From positions 1,550,001-1,614,000 of the forward strand of contig NZ_JAGIOH010000001.1 of assembly GCF_017876625.1 (NCBI RefSeq): a stretch of 64,000 bases of DNA, read 5' to 3'. Source of the stretch: Streptomyces syringium (GTDB lineage Bacteria; Actinomycetota; Actinomycetes; Streptomycetales; Streptomycetaceae). Within the stretch, counting starts at the first letter, position 1; every line of letters starts with the position of its first letter. This document shows, piece after piece, positions 27,990-36,092 of this stretch. The notes under the pieces are model-generated. The model was not told where the DNA came from, did not search any database, and was given only the letters and a program-made list of their open reading frames with translations. A program made the translations under genes and the position numbers.

Positions 27990-28601
27990 TCACGTCGTGG
28001 CGCCCACCGTACCCACGCTCTGCCGGGCCATCTCGACGAACAGGGCGTGCACCCGGTGGTCGCCGGTCAGCTCGGGGTGGAAGGACGTGGCCAGGACATT
28101 GCCCTGCCGCACGGCGACGGTGTGCCCGTCGTACCGGGCGAGCACCTCGACCTGGGCGCCGACGGACTCCACCCACGGGGCGCGGATGAAGACGCCCTCG
28201 ACCGGCCCGCCCTCGATACCGGCCACCTCGACGGCCGCCTCGAAGGACTCGTTCTGCCGCCCGAACGCGTTACGGCGCACGATCATCTCGATGCCGCCGA
28301 GGGTCTCCTGGTCCTCCCGCCCGTCCAGCAGCTTGTCGGCGACCATGATCATGCCGGCGCAGGTGCCGTAGACCGGCAGCCCGGCCTTCACCCGCTCCCG
28401 CAGCGGCTCCAGCATGCCGAAGGCCACCGCGAGCTTGGACATGGTGGTGGACTCGCCGCCGGGTATGACCAGGCCGTCGAGGCCGTCGAGCTCCTCGGGT
28501 CGGCGGACCGGGCGGGCGACGGCGTCCGCCGCGGCGAGGGCGATGAGGTGTTCGCGGACATCGCCCTGCAGAGCGAGTACGCCGATGACGGGAGTGGACA
28601 C
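27990..28601 (-). CDS. pdxT: Pyridoxal 5'-phosphate synthase glutaminase subunit
   Basis: Releases ammonia from glutamine for PdxS. 203 residues from the GTG at 28601 ([14 protein letters not shown], with GAGG seven bases upstream); the longer open frame is the pdxS shadow. The class I-like triad is visible: Cys in YGTCAGMIM, His and Glu in [16 protein letters not shown] is the family motif. It follows pdxS after about 80 bases that contain a hairpin. Confidence 0.95.
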   Translation of the reverse strand: MSTPVIGVLALQGDVREHLIALAAADAVARPVRRPEELDGLDGLVIPGGESTTMSKLAVAFGMLEPLRERVKAGLPVYGTCAGMIMVADKLLDGREDQETLGGIEMIVRRNAFGRQNESFEAAVEVAGIEGGPVEGVFIRAPWVESVGAQVEVLARYDGHTVAVRQGNVLATSFHPELTGDHRVHALFVEMARQSVGTVGATT

Positions 28602-28632
28602 GGTGGTACCTCTCAAACACTTTCTACGGCCG

Positions 28633-28663
28633 GTGGGCGGCCCCGCCGAAGGGGACCGCCCAC
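28633..28663 (-). terminator. Hairpin between pdxS and pdxT
   Basis: Arms GTGGGCGGCCCC (28633-28644) and GGGGACCGCCCAC (28651-28663) pair with one bulged base and a 6-base loop. It has no T run and probably tunes PdxS:PdxT ratio or stabilises the pdxS mRNA rather than ending all transcription. Confidence 0.5.
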
Positions 28664-28681
28664 ACGGGGAAGACGACGGGA

Positions 28682-29596
28682 CTACCAGCCGCGGTTGGCG
28701 TAGCGCTCCGACTCGGGGAGGGTGTCGCAGTTGATGCCGACCATGGCCTCGCCCAGGTTGCGGGAGGCGTCCGCGATGACCTTCGGGTCGTCGAAGAAGG
28801 TGGTGGCCTTCACGATGGCGGCGGCGCGCTTGGCCGGGTCGCCGGACTTGAAGATGCCCGAGCCGACGAAGACGCCCTCGGCGCCGAGCTGGCGCATCAG
28901 CGCGGCGTCGGCGGGGGTGGCGACGCCACCGGCGGAGAACAGCACCACGGGGAGCTTGCCGAGCTCGGCGACCTCCTTGACCAGCTCGTACGGGGCGCGC
29001 AGCTCCTTGGCGGCGGCGAACAGCTCGTTGTTGTCGTAGCCGCGCAGACGGGCGATCTCGTTCTTGATCTGGCGCAGGTGACGGACGGCCTCGACGACGT
29101 TGCCGGTGCCGGCCTCGCCCTTGGAGCGGATCATGGCCGCGCCCTCGGCTATGCGGCGCAGGGCCTCGCCCAGGTTGGTGGCACCGCAGACGAAGGGGGT
29201 GGTGAAGGCCCACTTGTCGCTGTGGTTGATCTCGTCGGCCGGGGTGAGGACCTCGGACTCGTCGATGTAGTCGACGCCGAGGGACTGCAGCACCTGGGCC
29301 TCGACGAAGTGGCCGATGCGGGACTTGGCCATGACCGGGATGGAGACGGCGCCGATGATCTCCTCGATCATGTTCGGGTCCGACATCCGGGCCACGCCGC
29401 CGTCCTTGCGGATGTCGGCCGGAACCCGCTCCAGCGCCATGACCGCGACGGCGCCCGCGTCCTCGGCGATCTTCGCCTGCTCGGCGTTGACGACGTCCAT
29501 GATCACGCCGCCCTTGAGCTGCTCGGCCATGCCGCGCTTGACGCGCGCGGTGCCGGTCTCGGGGTTGGCGGACGTGCTGGTGGTCGTGCTGGACAC
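28682..29596 (-). CDS. pdxS: Pyridoxal 5'-phosphate synthase lyase subunit
   Basis: Condenses ribose 5-phosphate, glyceraldehyde 3-phosphate and ammonia into PLP. 304 residues; GTG start with GTGAGG upstream. Conserved segments include [21 protein letters not shown] with a catalytic Lys, [11 protein letters not shown], and [18 protein letters not shown]. The first 15 residues are Thr/Ser-rich. It is first in a pdxS-pdxT unit. The roughly 100 bases upstream should hold the promoter; no PdxR regulator gene is present. Confidence 0.96.
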   Translation of the reverse strand: MSSTTTSTSANPETGTARVKRGMAEQLKGGVIMDVVNAEQAKIAEDAGAVAVMALERVPADIRKDGGVARMSDPNMIEEIIGAVSIPVMAKSRIGHFVEAQVLQSLGVDYIDESEVLTPADEINHSDKWAFTTPFVCGATNLGEALRRIAEGAAMIRSKGEAGTGNVVEAVRHLRQIKNEIARLRGYDNNELFAAAKELRAPYELVKEVAELGKLPVVLFSAGGVATPADAALMRQLGAEGVFVGSGIFKSGDPAKRAAAIVKATTFFDDPKVIADASRNLGEAMVGINCDTLPESERYANRGW

Positions 29597-29695
29597 GATG
29601 GTGACCTCACTATCAAGGGCGGCGGCAATACTGCACCCTCATACAACCCAGGGCCGCGGCCGGGGAAAAAGGGCCAATCCGAGGCCGGTGGCTTC

Positions 29696-30238
29696 TTAGT
29701 GGCCCGCCCGGTCGCCGAGCGCCACCGGAGGCTCGTCGTCCATCTCGAAGGCGAGGGGGAACGGCGCGTGCCCGGCGAGCCGGAACCAGCGCACCACCCG
29801 GTGCCTGCGCACGGCCCGCGCGGCGCGCACCGCGTCGTTGTGGAACCGCCGGGCCATCGGCACCCGGCGTACGGCCTCCGTCAGCTCCCGCAGTGACTCC
29901 TCACCGCCCGGCGCCTGCCGTACGGCCTCGACCTGCGGCGCCTCGGCGAAGACGGCCCGCAGCGCCTGGCTCAGCTCGCTCTCGGCGACCTCGCGGTGCT
30001 CCTCCTCGGCCTGCCGGGCGGCGTGCGCGGCCTGGTAGAGAACGATGGAGGAGGCGGGATCGAGGACCGAGGCGGTACCGAGTTCCTGGGCGACCGAGGC
30101 CCGCCGCAGCAGCTGGGCGTCCAGCGCCGCCCGCGCGGCGTCGATACGGCTGTGCAGCCGGTCCAGCCGGCCGGCTGTCCAGCTCAAGTAGACGCCGATG
30201 ACGACCAGAGCGGCCGCGATCCAGATGAGTGTGGTCAC
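29696..30238 (-). CDS. Membrane-anchored helical protein, distantly LemA-like
   Basis: A 180-residue protein with an N-terminal transmembrane helix (residues about 3-20, LIWIAAALVVIGVYLSW). A long helical region follows with GRLDRLHSRIDAARAALDAQL and RRASVAQELG, then NDAVRAARAVRRHRVVRWF and a short tail FEMDDEPPVA. The order of helix, R-x-x-I repeats, N-x-A-V-x-x-x-N/R segment and acidic tail is like LemA proteins, but the similarity is weak and this is inference. It is conserved between pimA and pdxS in Streptomyces as far as I recall. It has its own small upstream region. Confidence 0.68.
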   Translation of the reverse strand: MTTLIWIAAALVVIGVYLSWTAGRLDRLHSRIDAARAALDAQLLRRASVAQELGTASVLDPASSIVLYQAAHAARQAEEEHREVAESELSQALRAVFAEAPQVEAVRQAPGGEESLRELTEAVRRVPMARRFHNDAVRAARAVRRHRVVRWFRLAGHAPFPLAFEMDDEPPVALGDRAGH

Positions 30239-30351
30239 GCGGCCTCACGTTACCGCTCGCCGCGCGTCGCTCCGCGGGCCGTCGGTGCCGCCCGCGGCGG
30301 CGGGCCGGGTCCGGGATGGGCTCAGCCCGGACCCGGCCCGCCGGACGGGCC

Positions 30352-31512
30352 CTAATCCCTGGCGAGGCCGAAGCGGGCGCGGAGGCTGACGCGTTCGTCG
30401 GCGGCCACCGAGGCCGCGCCCGCGGTGACCGTCTCGTAGACGGCCAGGATGTCCGCCCCGACCCGGGACCAGTCGAAGCGGAGCACGTGCTTGCTGCCCC
30501 GTTCGCTCAGTCCGGTGCGGTGCGCGGGGTCGGCGAGGAGGCGCAGGGCCGCCGCGGCGAGCGCGTCGGCGTCCTCGTTGGCGAACAGCTCGCCCGCCGA
30601 GCCCTGGTCCAGGACCTGGGCGAAGGCGTCCAGATCGCTGGCGAGGACGGGCGCGCCCGCCGACATCGCCTCGACCAGGATGATGCCGAAGGACTCGCCG
30701 CCGGTGTTGGGCGCCACGTACACATCGACGCTGCGCAGCAGCCGCGCCTTGTCCTCGTCGCTGACCATGCCGAGGAACTCCACGCGTTCGCGCATCCGGG
30801 CCGGCAGGCTCGCGACGGCCTCCTCCTCGTCACCGCGCCCGGCAACCAGCAGCCTCGTGTCCGGGCACTCCGCGAGGATCTTCGGCAGGGCGCGCATCAG
30901 GACGGGCAGGCCCTTGCGGGGCTCGTCGATACGGCCGATGAAGCCGATCGTCCGGCCCTGCCACTCCGGCTTGGGCTCGGCGCGGGCGAAGAAGTCCACG
31001 TCGACGCCGTTGGGGATGACCACCGCGTCACCGCCGAGGTGCTCGACGAGCGTCCGGCGCGCGTACTCGCTCACCGCGATCCGCGCGCTGATCTTCTCCA
31101 GCGCGGGCTGCAGGATCGGATACGCGGCGATCATCGCGCGGGAGCGGGGGTTGGAGGTGTGGAAGGTCGCCACGATCGGCCCCTGCGCGGCCCAGCAGGC
31201 CAGCAGGCCCAGCGACGGCGAGGTCGGCTCGTGGATGTGGATGACGTCGAAGTCGCCGTCGTGGAGCCAGCGGCGCACCCGCGCGGCGGAGAGGAAACCG
31301 AAGTTGAGCCGCGCCACCGAGCCGTTGTACGGCACGGGCACGGCACGGCCCGCCGAGACGACGAACGGCGGCAGCGGCGTCTCGTCGTCCGCCGGGGCCA
31401 GCACCGACACCTCGTGGCCCAGCCGGATGAGGTGCTCGGCGAGGTCCCGGATGTGGAACTGGACCCCGCCGGGCACGTCCCACGAGTACGGGCAGACGAT
31501 CCCGATCCTCAA
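30352..31512 (-). CDS. pimA: Phosphatidyl-myo-inositol mannosyltransferase (PimA-like GT4)
   Basis: Transfers mannose from GDP-mannose to phosphatidylinositol, the first step of PI-mannoside synthesis on the inner membrane face. 386 residues. The start is TTG at 31512: it makes a TTGA overlap with the acyltransferase stop, has GGGGA upstream, and gives the family N-terminus LRIGIVCPYSWDVPGG. GT-B features include GGVQFHIRDLAEHL, GRIDEPRKGLPVLM and the E-x7-E motif in ESFGIILVEAM. It is the last of three overlapping genes (pgsA, acyltransferase, pimA). Confidence 0.92.
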   Translation of the reverse strand: MRIGIVCPYSWDVPGGVQFHIRDLAEHLIRLGHEVSVLAPADDETPLPPFVVSAGRAVPVPYNGSVARLNFGFLSAARVRRWLHDGDFDVIHIHEPTSPSLGLLACWAAQGPIVATFHTSNPRSRAMIAAYPILQPALEKISARIAVSEYARRTLVEHLGGDAVVIPNGVDVDFFARAEPKPEWQGRTIGFIGRIDEPRKGLPVLMRALPKILAECPDTRLLVAGRGDEEEAVASLPARMRERVEFLGMVSDEDKARLLRSVDVYVAPNTGGESFGIILVEAMSAGAPVLASDLDAFAQVLDQGSAGELFANEDADALAAAALRLLADPAHRTGLSERGSKHVLRFDWSRVGADILAVYETVTAGAASVAADERVSLRARFGLARD

Positions 31513-32438
31513 CGTTTCCCCGTTCCCGAGCTCTGGTCGGCGCGACCGGTCCGCGGCTCGAGATCGGCGAGCCACAGCCGTTGGAGCATGTGCCAGTCCT
31601 GCGGGTGCTCTGCGATGCCGGAGGCGAAGGCGTCGGCCATGCCCTGCGTCATCGCCGCGGCCTTCTCGGCCCGGGTGCCCGTGGCGGGCACCTCGACCGG
31701 TGCGTGGATCCGGCCCTTCATGACCGGCGAACCGTCGTACCAGAGGGTGACCGGCATCAGCGGCGCGCCGGTCTGCACCGCGAGCATCGCGGGTCCGGCG
31801 GGCATCTTCGTCGCCTCGCCGAAGAAGGTGACCTCTATGCCGGAGGAGGACAGATCACGGTCGGCCACCAGGCAGACCAGTCCGCCCGAGCGCAGCCGCC
31901 GGGCGAGCGTCCCGAAGGCGCTGCCGCCCGCGTGCGGCAGGACCTCCATGCCGAGCCCCTCGCGGTAGGCCACGAACCGGTCGTAGAGCGTCTCGGGCTT
32001 GAGCCGCTCGGCGACCGTGGTGAAGGGCACCCCGAGCTTGGTGGTGACCCAGGCCCCGGCGAGGTCGTAGTTGCCCATGTGGGGCAGGGCGATGACAGCG
32101 CCGCGCCCGGCCGCCAGGGCGTCTTCCAGATGGTGGAGGCCCTCGGGCGTGAAGCCGTCACGGATGCGGCTCCTGCTCCAGGCCGGCAGCCGGAAGGACT
32201 CTATCCAGTAGCGGGTGTACGAGCGCATGCCCGCCCGGGACAGCCGGGCGAGCTCCGCCGGGCCCGCGTCCGGCACCACGCGGGCGAGGTTGGACTCCAG
32301 GCGCAGCACGCCCGCGCCGCGCCGCTTCCAGACGGTGTCCGCGATCCGCCGGCCCAGCCGCACGGCGACCGGCTCGGGAAGCTTCTTGACCGTGGCCCAG
32401 CCGAGCCCGTACAGCGCGTCGGTCAGCTTCTCCTTCAC
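31509..32438 (-). CDS. Phosphatidylinositol mannoside acyltransferase (PatA-like LPLAT)
   Basis: Acylates the mannose of PIM1/PIM2. 309 residues of the LpxL/HtrB-like acyltransferase family. The H-x4-D catalytic motif is in ALPHMGNYDLAG, with a later RDLSSSGIEVTFFGE block and PAGPAMLA. It overlaps pgsA upstream by four bases and pimA downstream by four bases. This matches the mycobacterial order (Rv2612c-Rv2611c-Rv2610c), which supports the PatA call over a general lauroyl transferase. Confidence 0.9.
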   Translation of the reverse strand: MKEKLTDALYGLGWATVKKLPEPVAVRLGRRIADTVWKRRGAGVLRLESNLARVVPDAGPAELARLSRAGMRSYTRYWIESFRLPAWSRSRIRDGFTPEGLHHLEDALAAGRGAVIALPHMGNYDLAGAWVTTKLGVPFTTVAERLKPETLYDRFVAYREGLGMEVLPHAGGSAFGTLARRLRSGGLVCLVADRDLSSSGIEVTFFGEATKMPAGPAMLAVQTGAPLMPVTLWYDGSPVMKGRIHAPVEVPATGTRAEKAAAMTQGMADAFASGIAEHPQDWHMLQRLWLADLEPRTGRADQSSGTGKR

Positions 32439-33094
32439 CCGGTCTCGCCCCCGCCGGCCGGCACCGCGTCCGCCTCGGCGGCCTCACGGCGCACGGTCAC
32501 CACTCGCTGGATCATGGTGACCAGGCTGCCGACGGCCACGATCCACAGGGCGATGGGCAGCAGCTTGTCGATGTGCGGGACGCCGAACTTGTGCAGTCCG
32601 GAGAAGCCGCAGGCCACCAGGGAGATGACGAGCCGCTCGGCGCGCTCGACCAGGCCGTTGACATTGACCGGCAGGCCGATGCTCTCGCCGCGTGCCTTGG
32701 TGTACGAGACCACCTGGCCGCTGGCGAGGCAGAAGATCGTCACCGCGCACAGGGTGAGGCTGTCGCCCCGCCCGGCGTACCAGAGCGCGAGCCCGCCGAA
32801 GATCGCCGCGTCGGCGACCCGGTCGAGGGTGGAGTCGAGGAAGGCGCCCCACCGGCTGGAGCGGCCCAGCTGACGGGCCATGTTGCCGTCGACCAGGTCC
32901 GAGAAGACGAACAGCGTGATGACGACCGTGCCCCAGAAGAACTCACCCTGGGGGTAGAAGACCAGCGCGCCCGCCATCACACCGCCGGTACCGATGAGGG
33001 TCACCGCGTCGGGGCTGACGCCCAGGCGGATGAGCAGGGCGGCGAACGGCGTGAGAACACGCGTGAAGAACGCACGCGCGTACTTGTTCAGCAT
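32435..33094 (-). CDS. pgsA: Phosphatidylinositol phosphate synthase (CDP-alcohol phosphatidyltransferase)
   Basis: Joins CDP-diacylglycerol and inositol 1-phosphate to make phosphatidylinositol phosphate. 219 residues from the ATG at 33094 (MLNKYARAFFTR). The CDP-alcohol motif D-x2-D-G-x2-A-R-x8-G-x3-D-x3-D is complete in DLVDGNMARQLGRSSRWGAF and the following LDSTLDRVAD. Six helices are expected. First gene of the PI-mannoside unit; the upstream 620 bases lead to divergent EF-G2. I use the symbol by analogy with mycobacteria; the product is not PG-phosphate synthase. Confidence 0.92.
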   Translation of the reverse strand: MLNKYARAFFTRVLTPFAALLIRLGVSPDAVTLIGTGGVMAGALVFYPQGEFFWGTVVITLFVFSDLVDGNMARQLGRSSRWGAFLDSTLDRVADAAIFGGLALWYAGRGDSLTLCAVTIFCLASGQVVSYTKARGESIGLPVNVNGLVERAERLVISLVACGFSGLHKFGVPHIDKLLPIALWIVAVGSLVTMIQRVVTVRREAAEADAVPAGGGETG

Positions 33095-33717
33095 GGCCTT
33101 CCCGAAGGGTCGTGTCGGGCCGGGTGGTCGGAAGGCCACCGGCTGGCCCATCGTAGCCAGGCGCCCGGGGCCCGCCGCGCACGCGTCACTCGTGGGGCCC
33201 AAGGCGCAGGTCACACCCGTACGGCGGTGAACGGCCGGCCGCCTTCGTGCCACCTGGGCCAACGGGCCCGGGCCGGCGGCCGATCCCGGGCGGCCCGGCG
33301 GCGGCCCCGCCCGTCGCGGGCCCGGTGCCCCGGAGGCCGCCCCGGGGGCCCGCGGCATGCGGAAGATCACGCTGCATGCGGAAGATCACGTGCGCCCCCG
33401 GACCGCCGAACCCGGAAAGCGGCCGGAAAGCAGGCCGGAACCCGTCGTCCCACGGCGGGCCCCGTAGAACAGTCCCACCGGCGTCCGGCCGGGGGCGGCC
33501 GCGCCCGGCCCACCCGGCGGGCCCCCGGGCCCGAACCCGCAGGTCCGCGGCTGTGCCGGGGCCGTCGCACGCGCCCGGGAGACCGGAGCCGCCCCCTCCC
33601 GCCGACGGCGGCCGCGCGCCCGGCCGGCGGTGGCGGTCCCGTGTTCGACGTATGGACGCAGCGTGACCACGGTGGAAAGCTCGAAGGACCGCAGGTGTCG
33701 ACCGGGAGGCGAGACAC
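33095..33717. other. 623-base intergenic region without a convincing gene
   Basis: The region between divergent pgsA and the EF-G2 gene is very GC-rich and full of short palindromes such as GGGCCCGGGCC-type blocks. All open frames here are extensions or shadows with Pro/Arg/Gly-rich translations. It should hold both promoters. The only distinct element I see is a 17-base direct repeat at 33355-33390. Confidence 0.6.
33355..33390 (+). repeat. 17-base direct repeat upstream of EF-G2
   Basis: GCATGCGGAAGATCACG occurs at 33355-33371 and again at 33374-33390, a 19-base period (about two helical turns). The spacing would suit a dimeric or cooperative DNA-binding regulator. Confidence 0.7.
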
Positions 33718-35925
33718 ATGGGCGAGAAGACGAGCACACATCCAGGGGCCGCGGGCAGGGCAGCGTCGGCCGACCGGCCCAGCCGCATCAGGAACGTGGT
33801 GCTGGTCGGCCACAGCGGATCCGGGAAGACGACGCTGGTGGAGGCCCTGGCCCTGGCCACCGGCGCGATCAACCGCGCGGGCCGGGTCGAGGACGGCGCG
33901 GCCCTCTCCGACTACGACGAGATGGAACACCGCCAGCAGCGCTCCGTACAGCTGTCCCTGGTCCCTGTCGAATGGGCCGGAATCAAGATCAACCTCTTGG
34001 ACGCACCCGGCTACGCCGACTTCGTCGGCGAGCTGAGGGCCGGTCTGCGCGCCGCGGACGCGGCCCTCTTCGTCGTCTCGGCGGCCGAGGGCACCGAAGG
34101 CATCGCCGGCGCGACCCGCACGGTGTGGGAGGAGTGCGCGGCGGTCGGCATGCCCCGCGCGATCGTGGTGACCCATCTGGAAGCGGCCCGCGCGGACTTC
34201 GAGGAGATGACCCGCACCTGTCGCGACGCCTTCGGCGGCGACTCCCCCGACTCCGTACTGCCGCTGTATCTGCCGCTGCGCGGCGCGGAGGGGCCCGACG
34301 GGCACCACCCCGTGATCGGCCTCATCGGCCTGCTCTCCCAGCGGATCCTCGACTACTCCTCGGGAACCCGGACGGACACCGCGCCCTCCCCCGACCAACT
34401 GCCGCTGATCGAGGAGGCCCGCAACAAGCTCATCGAGGGGATCATCGCCGAGAGCGAGGACGAGACCCTCATGGACCGCTATCTCACCGGCGAGGACATC
34501 GACGTCAAGACCCTCGTCGAGGACCTGGAACGGGCCGTCGCCCGCGGCACCTTCCACCCGGTCCTCGCCGCCGCCCCCGCCGCCGAGGGCGCCAAGGCGG
34601 GCCTGGGCACCATCGAGCTGCTGGAGCTGATCACCGGCGCCTTCCCCACCCCGCCCGAGCGCCGCACCCCCGTCGTCACCACTCCCGGCGGCGCCCCGCG
34701 CCCGCCCCTGGAGTGCGACCCCGCCGGACCCCTCGCCGCAGAGGTGATCAAAACCTCCTCGGACCCGTACGTCGGCCGGATCTCCCTGGTCCGCGTCTTC
34801 TCCGGCACCCTGCGCCCCGACGAGACGGTGCACGTCTCCGGACACGGGCTGGAGGACCGGGGCCACGAGAGCCACGACGTCGACGAACGCGTCGGCGCCC
34901 TCTCCTCGCCCTTCGGCAAACACCAGCGGCCGCTCAACCAGGCCATCGCCGGCGACATCGCCTGCGTCGCCAAACTCACCCGCGCCGAGACCGGCGACAC
35001 CCTCTCCGCCAAGGGCGACCCGCTCCTGATGGAACCCTGGGAGATGCCCGACCCCCTGCTGCCCGTCGCCATCCAGGCCCACAGCAAAGCCGACGAGGAC
35101 AAGCTCTCCCAAGGCCTGGCCCGGCTGGTCGCCGAAGACCCCACCATGCGCCTGGAACACAACCCGCACACCCACCAGGTCGTCCTGTGGTGCCTGGGCG
35201 AAGCCCACCGCGACGTGGCCCTGGAACGGCTGCGCACCCGCTACGGCGTACGCGTCGACGCCGTGCCGTACAAGGTGTCCCTGCGCGAGACCTTCGGCTC
35301 CAAGGCCGCGGGGCGCGGACGGCACGTCAAACAGTCGGGTGGCCACGGCCAGTACGCCATCTGCGAGATCGAGGTCGAACCCCTGCCCGGCGGCTCCGGC
35401 ATCGAATTCGTCGACAAGGTCGTCGGCGGCGCGGTGCCCCGCCAGTTCATCCCCTCGGTGGAGAAGGGCGTCCGCGCCCAGGCGGCCCGCGGCGTCGCCG
35501 CCGGCCACCCCCTCGTCGACGTCCGGATCACCCTCCTCGACGGCAAGGCCCACTCGGTGGACTCCTCCGACGCCGCCTTCCAGACCGCGGGCGCCCTCGC
35601 CCTGCGCGAAGCCGCCGCCGAGGCCCGCATCCACCTCCTCGAACCCGTCGCCGAGGTACGGGTCCTGGTCTCCGACGACTACGTCGGCCCGGTGATGAGC
35701 GACCTCTCCGGCCGCCGCGGCCGCGTCGTCGGAACCGAGCAGTCCGGAGACGGCCGCACCCTCGTACGGGCCGAGGTCCCGGAGATCGAGATCGACCGCT
35801 ACGCGGTGGACCTGCGCTCCCTCTCGCACGGCACCGGACGCTTCAGCCGCTCCTACGCCCGGCACGAACCCATGCCGCCCAATGTCGCGGACCGCGTCCG
35901 CGAACAGGCCGAGAACGGCGCATAG
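33718..35925 (+). CDS. Elongation factor G-like protein EF-G2
   Basis: A 735-residue translational GTPase-family protein with all five EF-G domains: G domain, domain II with YVGRISLVRVFSG, III, IV with the SGGHGQYA loop, and V ending in LSHGTGRFSRSY. G1 is GHSGSGKTT and G3 is DAPGYADF, close to canonical. G4 reads VTHLE where EF-G has NKMD, and the G2 region reads RSVQLS, so guanine specificity or hydrolysis may be altered. It is the actinobacterial EF-G2/FusA2-like group, not the housekeeping fusA. ATG start; transcription ends at the hairpin at 35931. Confidence 0.9.
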   Translation: MGEKTSTHPGAAGRAASADRPSRIRNVVLVGHSGSGKTTLVEALALATGAINRAGRVEDGAALSDYDEMEHRQQRSVQLSLVPVEWAGIKINLLDAPGYADFVGELRAGLRAADAALFVVSAAEGTEGIAGATRTVWEECAAVGMPRAIVVTHLEAARADFEEMTRTCRDAFGGDSPDSVLPLYLPLRGAEGPDGHHPVIGLIGLLSQRILDYSSGTRTDTAPSPDQLPLIEEARNKLIEGIIAESEDETLMDRYLTGEDIDVKTLVEDLERAVARGTFHPVLAAAPAAEGAKAGLGTIELLELITGAFPTPPERRTPVVTTPGGAPRPPLECDPAGPLAAEVIKTSSDPYVGRISLVRVFSGTLRPDETVHVSGHGLEDRGHESHDVDERVGALSSPFGKHQRPLNQAIAGDIACVAKLTRAETGDTLSAKGDPLLMEPWEMPDPLLPVAIQAHSKADEDKLSQGLARLVAEDPTMRLEHNPHTHQVVLWCLGEAHRDVALERLRTRYGVRVDAVPYKVSLRETFGSKAAGRGRHVKQSGGHGQYAICEIEVEPLPGGSGIEFVDKVVGGAVPRQFIPSVEKGVRAQAARGVAAGHPLVDVRITLLDGKAHSVDSSDAAFQTAGALALREAAAEARIHLLEPVAEVRVLVSDDYVGPVMSDLSGRRGRVVGTEQSGDGRTLVRAEVPEIEIDRYAVDLRSLSHGTGRFSRSYARHEPMPPNVADRVREQAENGA

Positions 35926-35930
35926 TTCAC

Positions 35931-35967
35931 AAGCCGCCCGCCCCAACTGGCCGGAGGCGGGCGGCTT
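35931..35967 (+). terminator. EF-G2 terminator
   Basis: Arms AAGCCGCCCGCC (35931-35942) and GGCGGGCGGCTT (35956-35967) are perfectly complementary with a 13-base loop; TTTCC follows. It lies six bases past the EF-G2 stop. Confidence 0.85.
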
Positions 35968-36092
35968 TCCGATCTCCCACGACAGGCGGCACCCCACCCG
36001 TTACGCTGAGCACGCGGCCCCATAACGTAGACAACCGGGCCGTAGTCGGGAGCACGTCGCAGCATCGGGAATGCGCGGCATTGGGGGCAACA

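Noticed and set aside
33367..35997. Minus-strand open frame of 876 residues
   Set aside because: Antisense to EF-G2, whose GTPase motifs and downstream terminator are on the plus strand.
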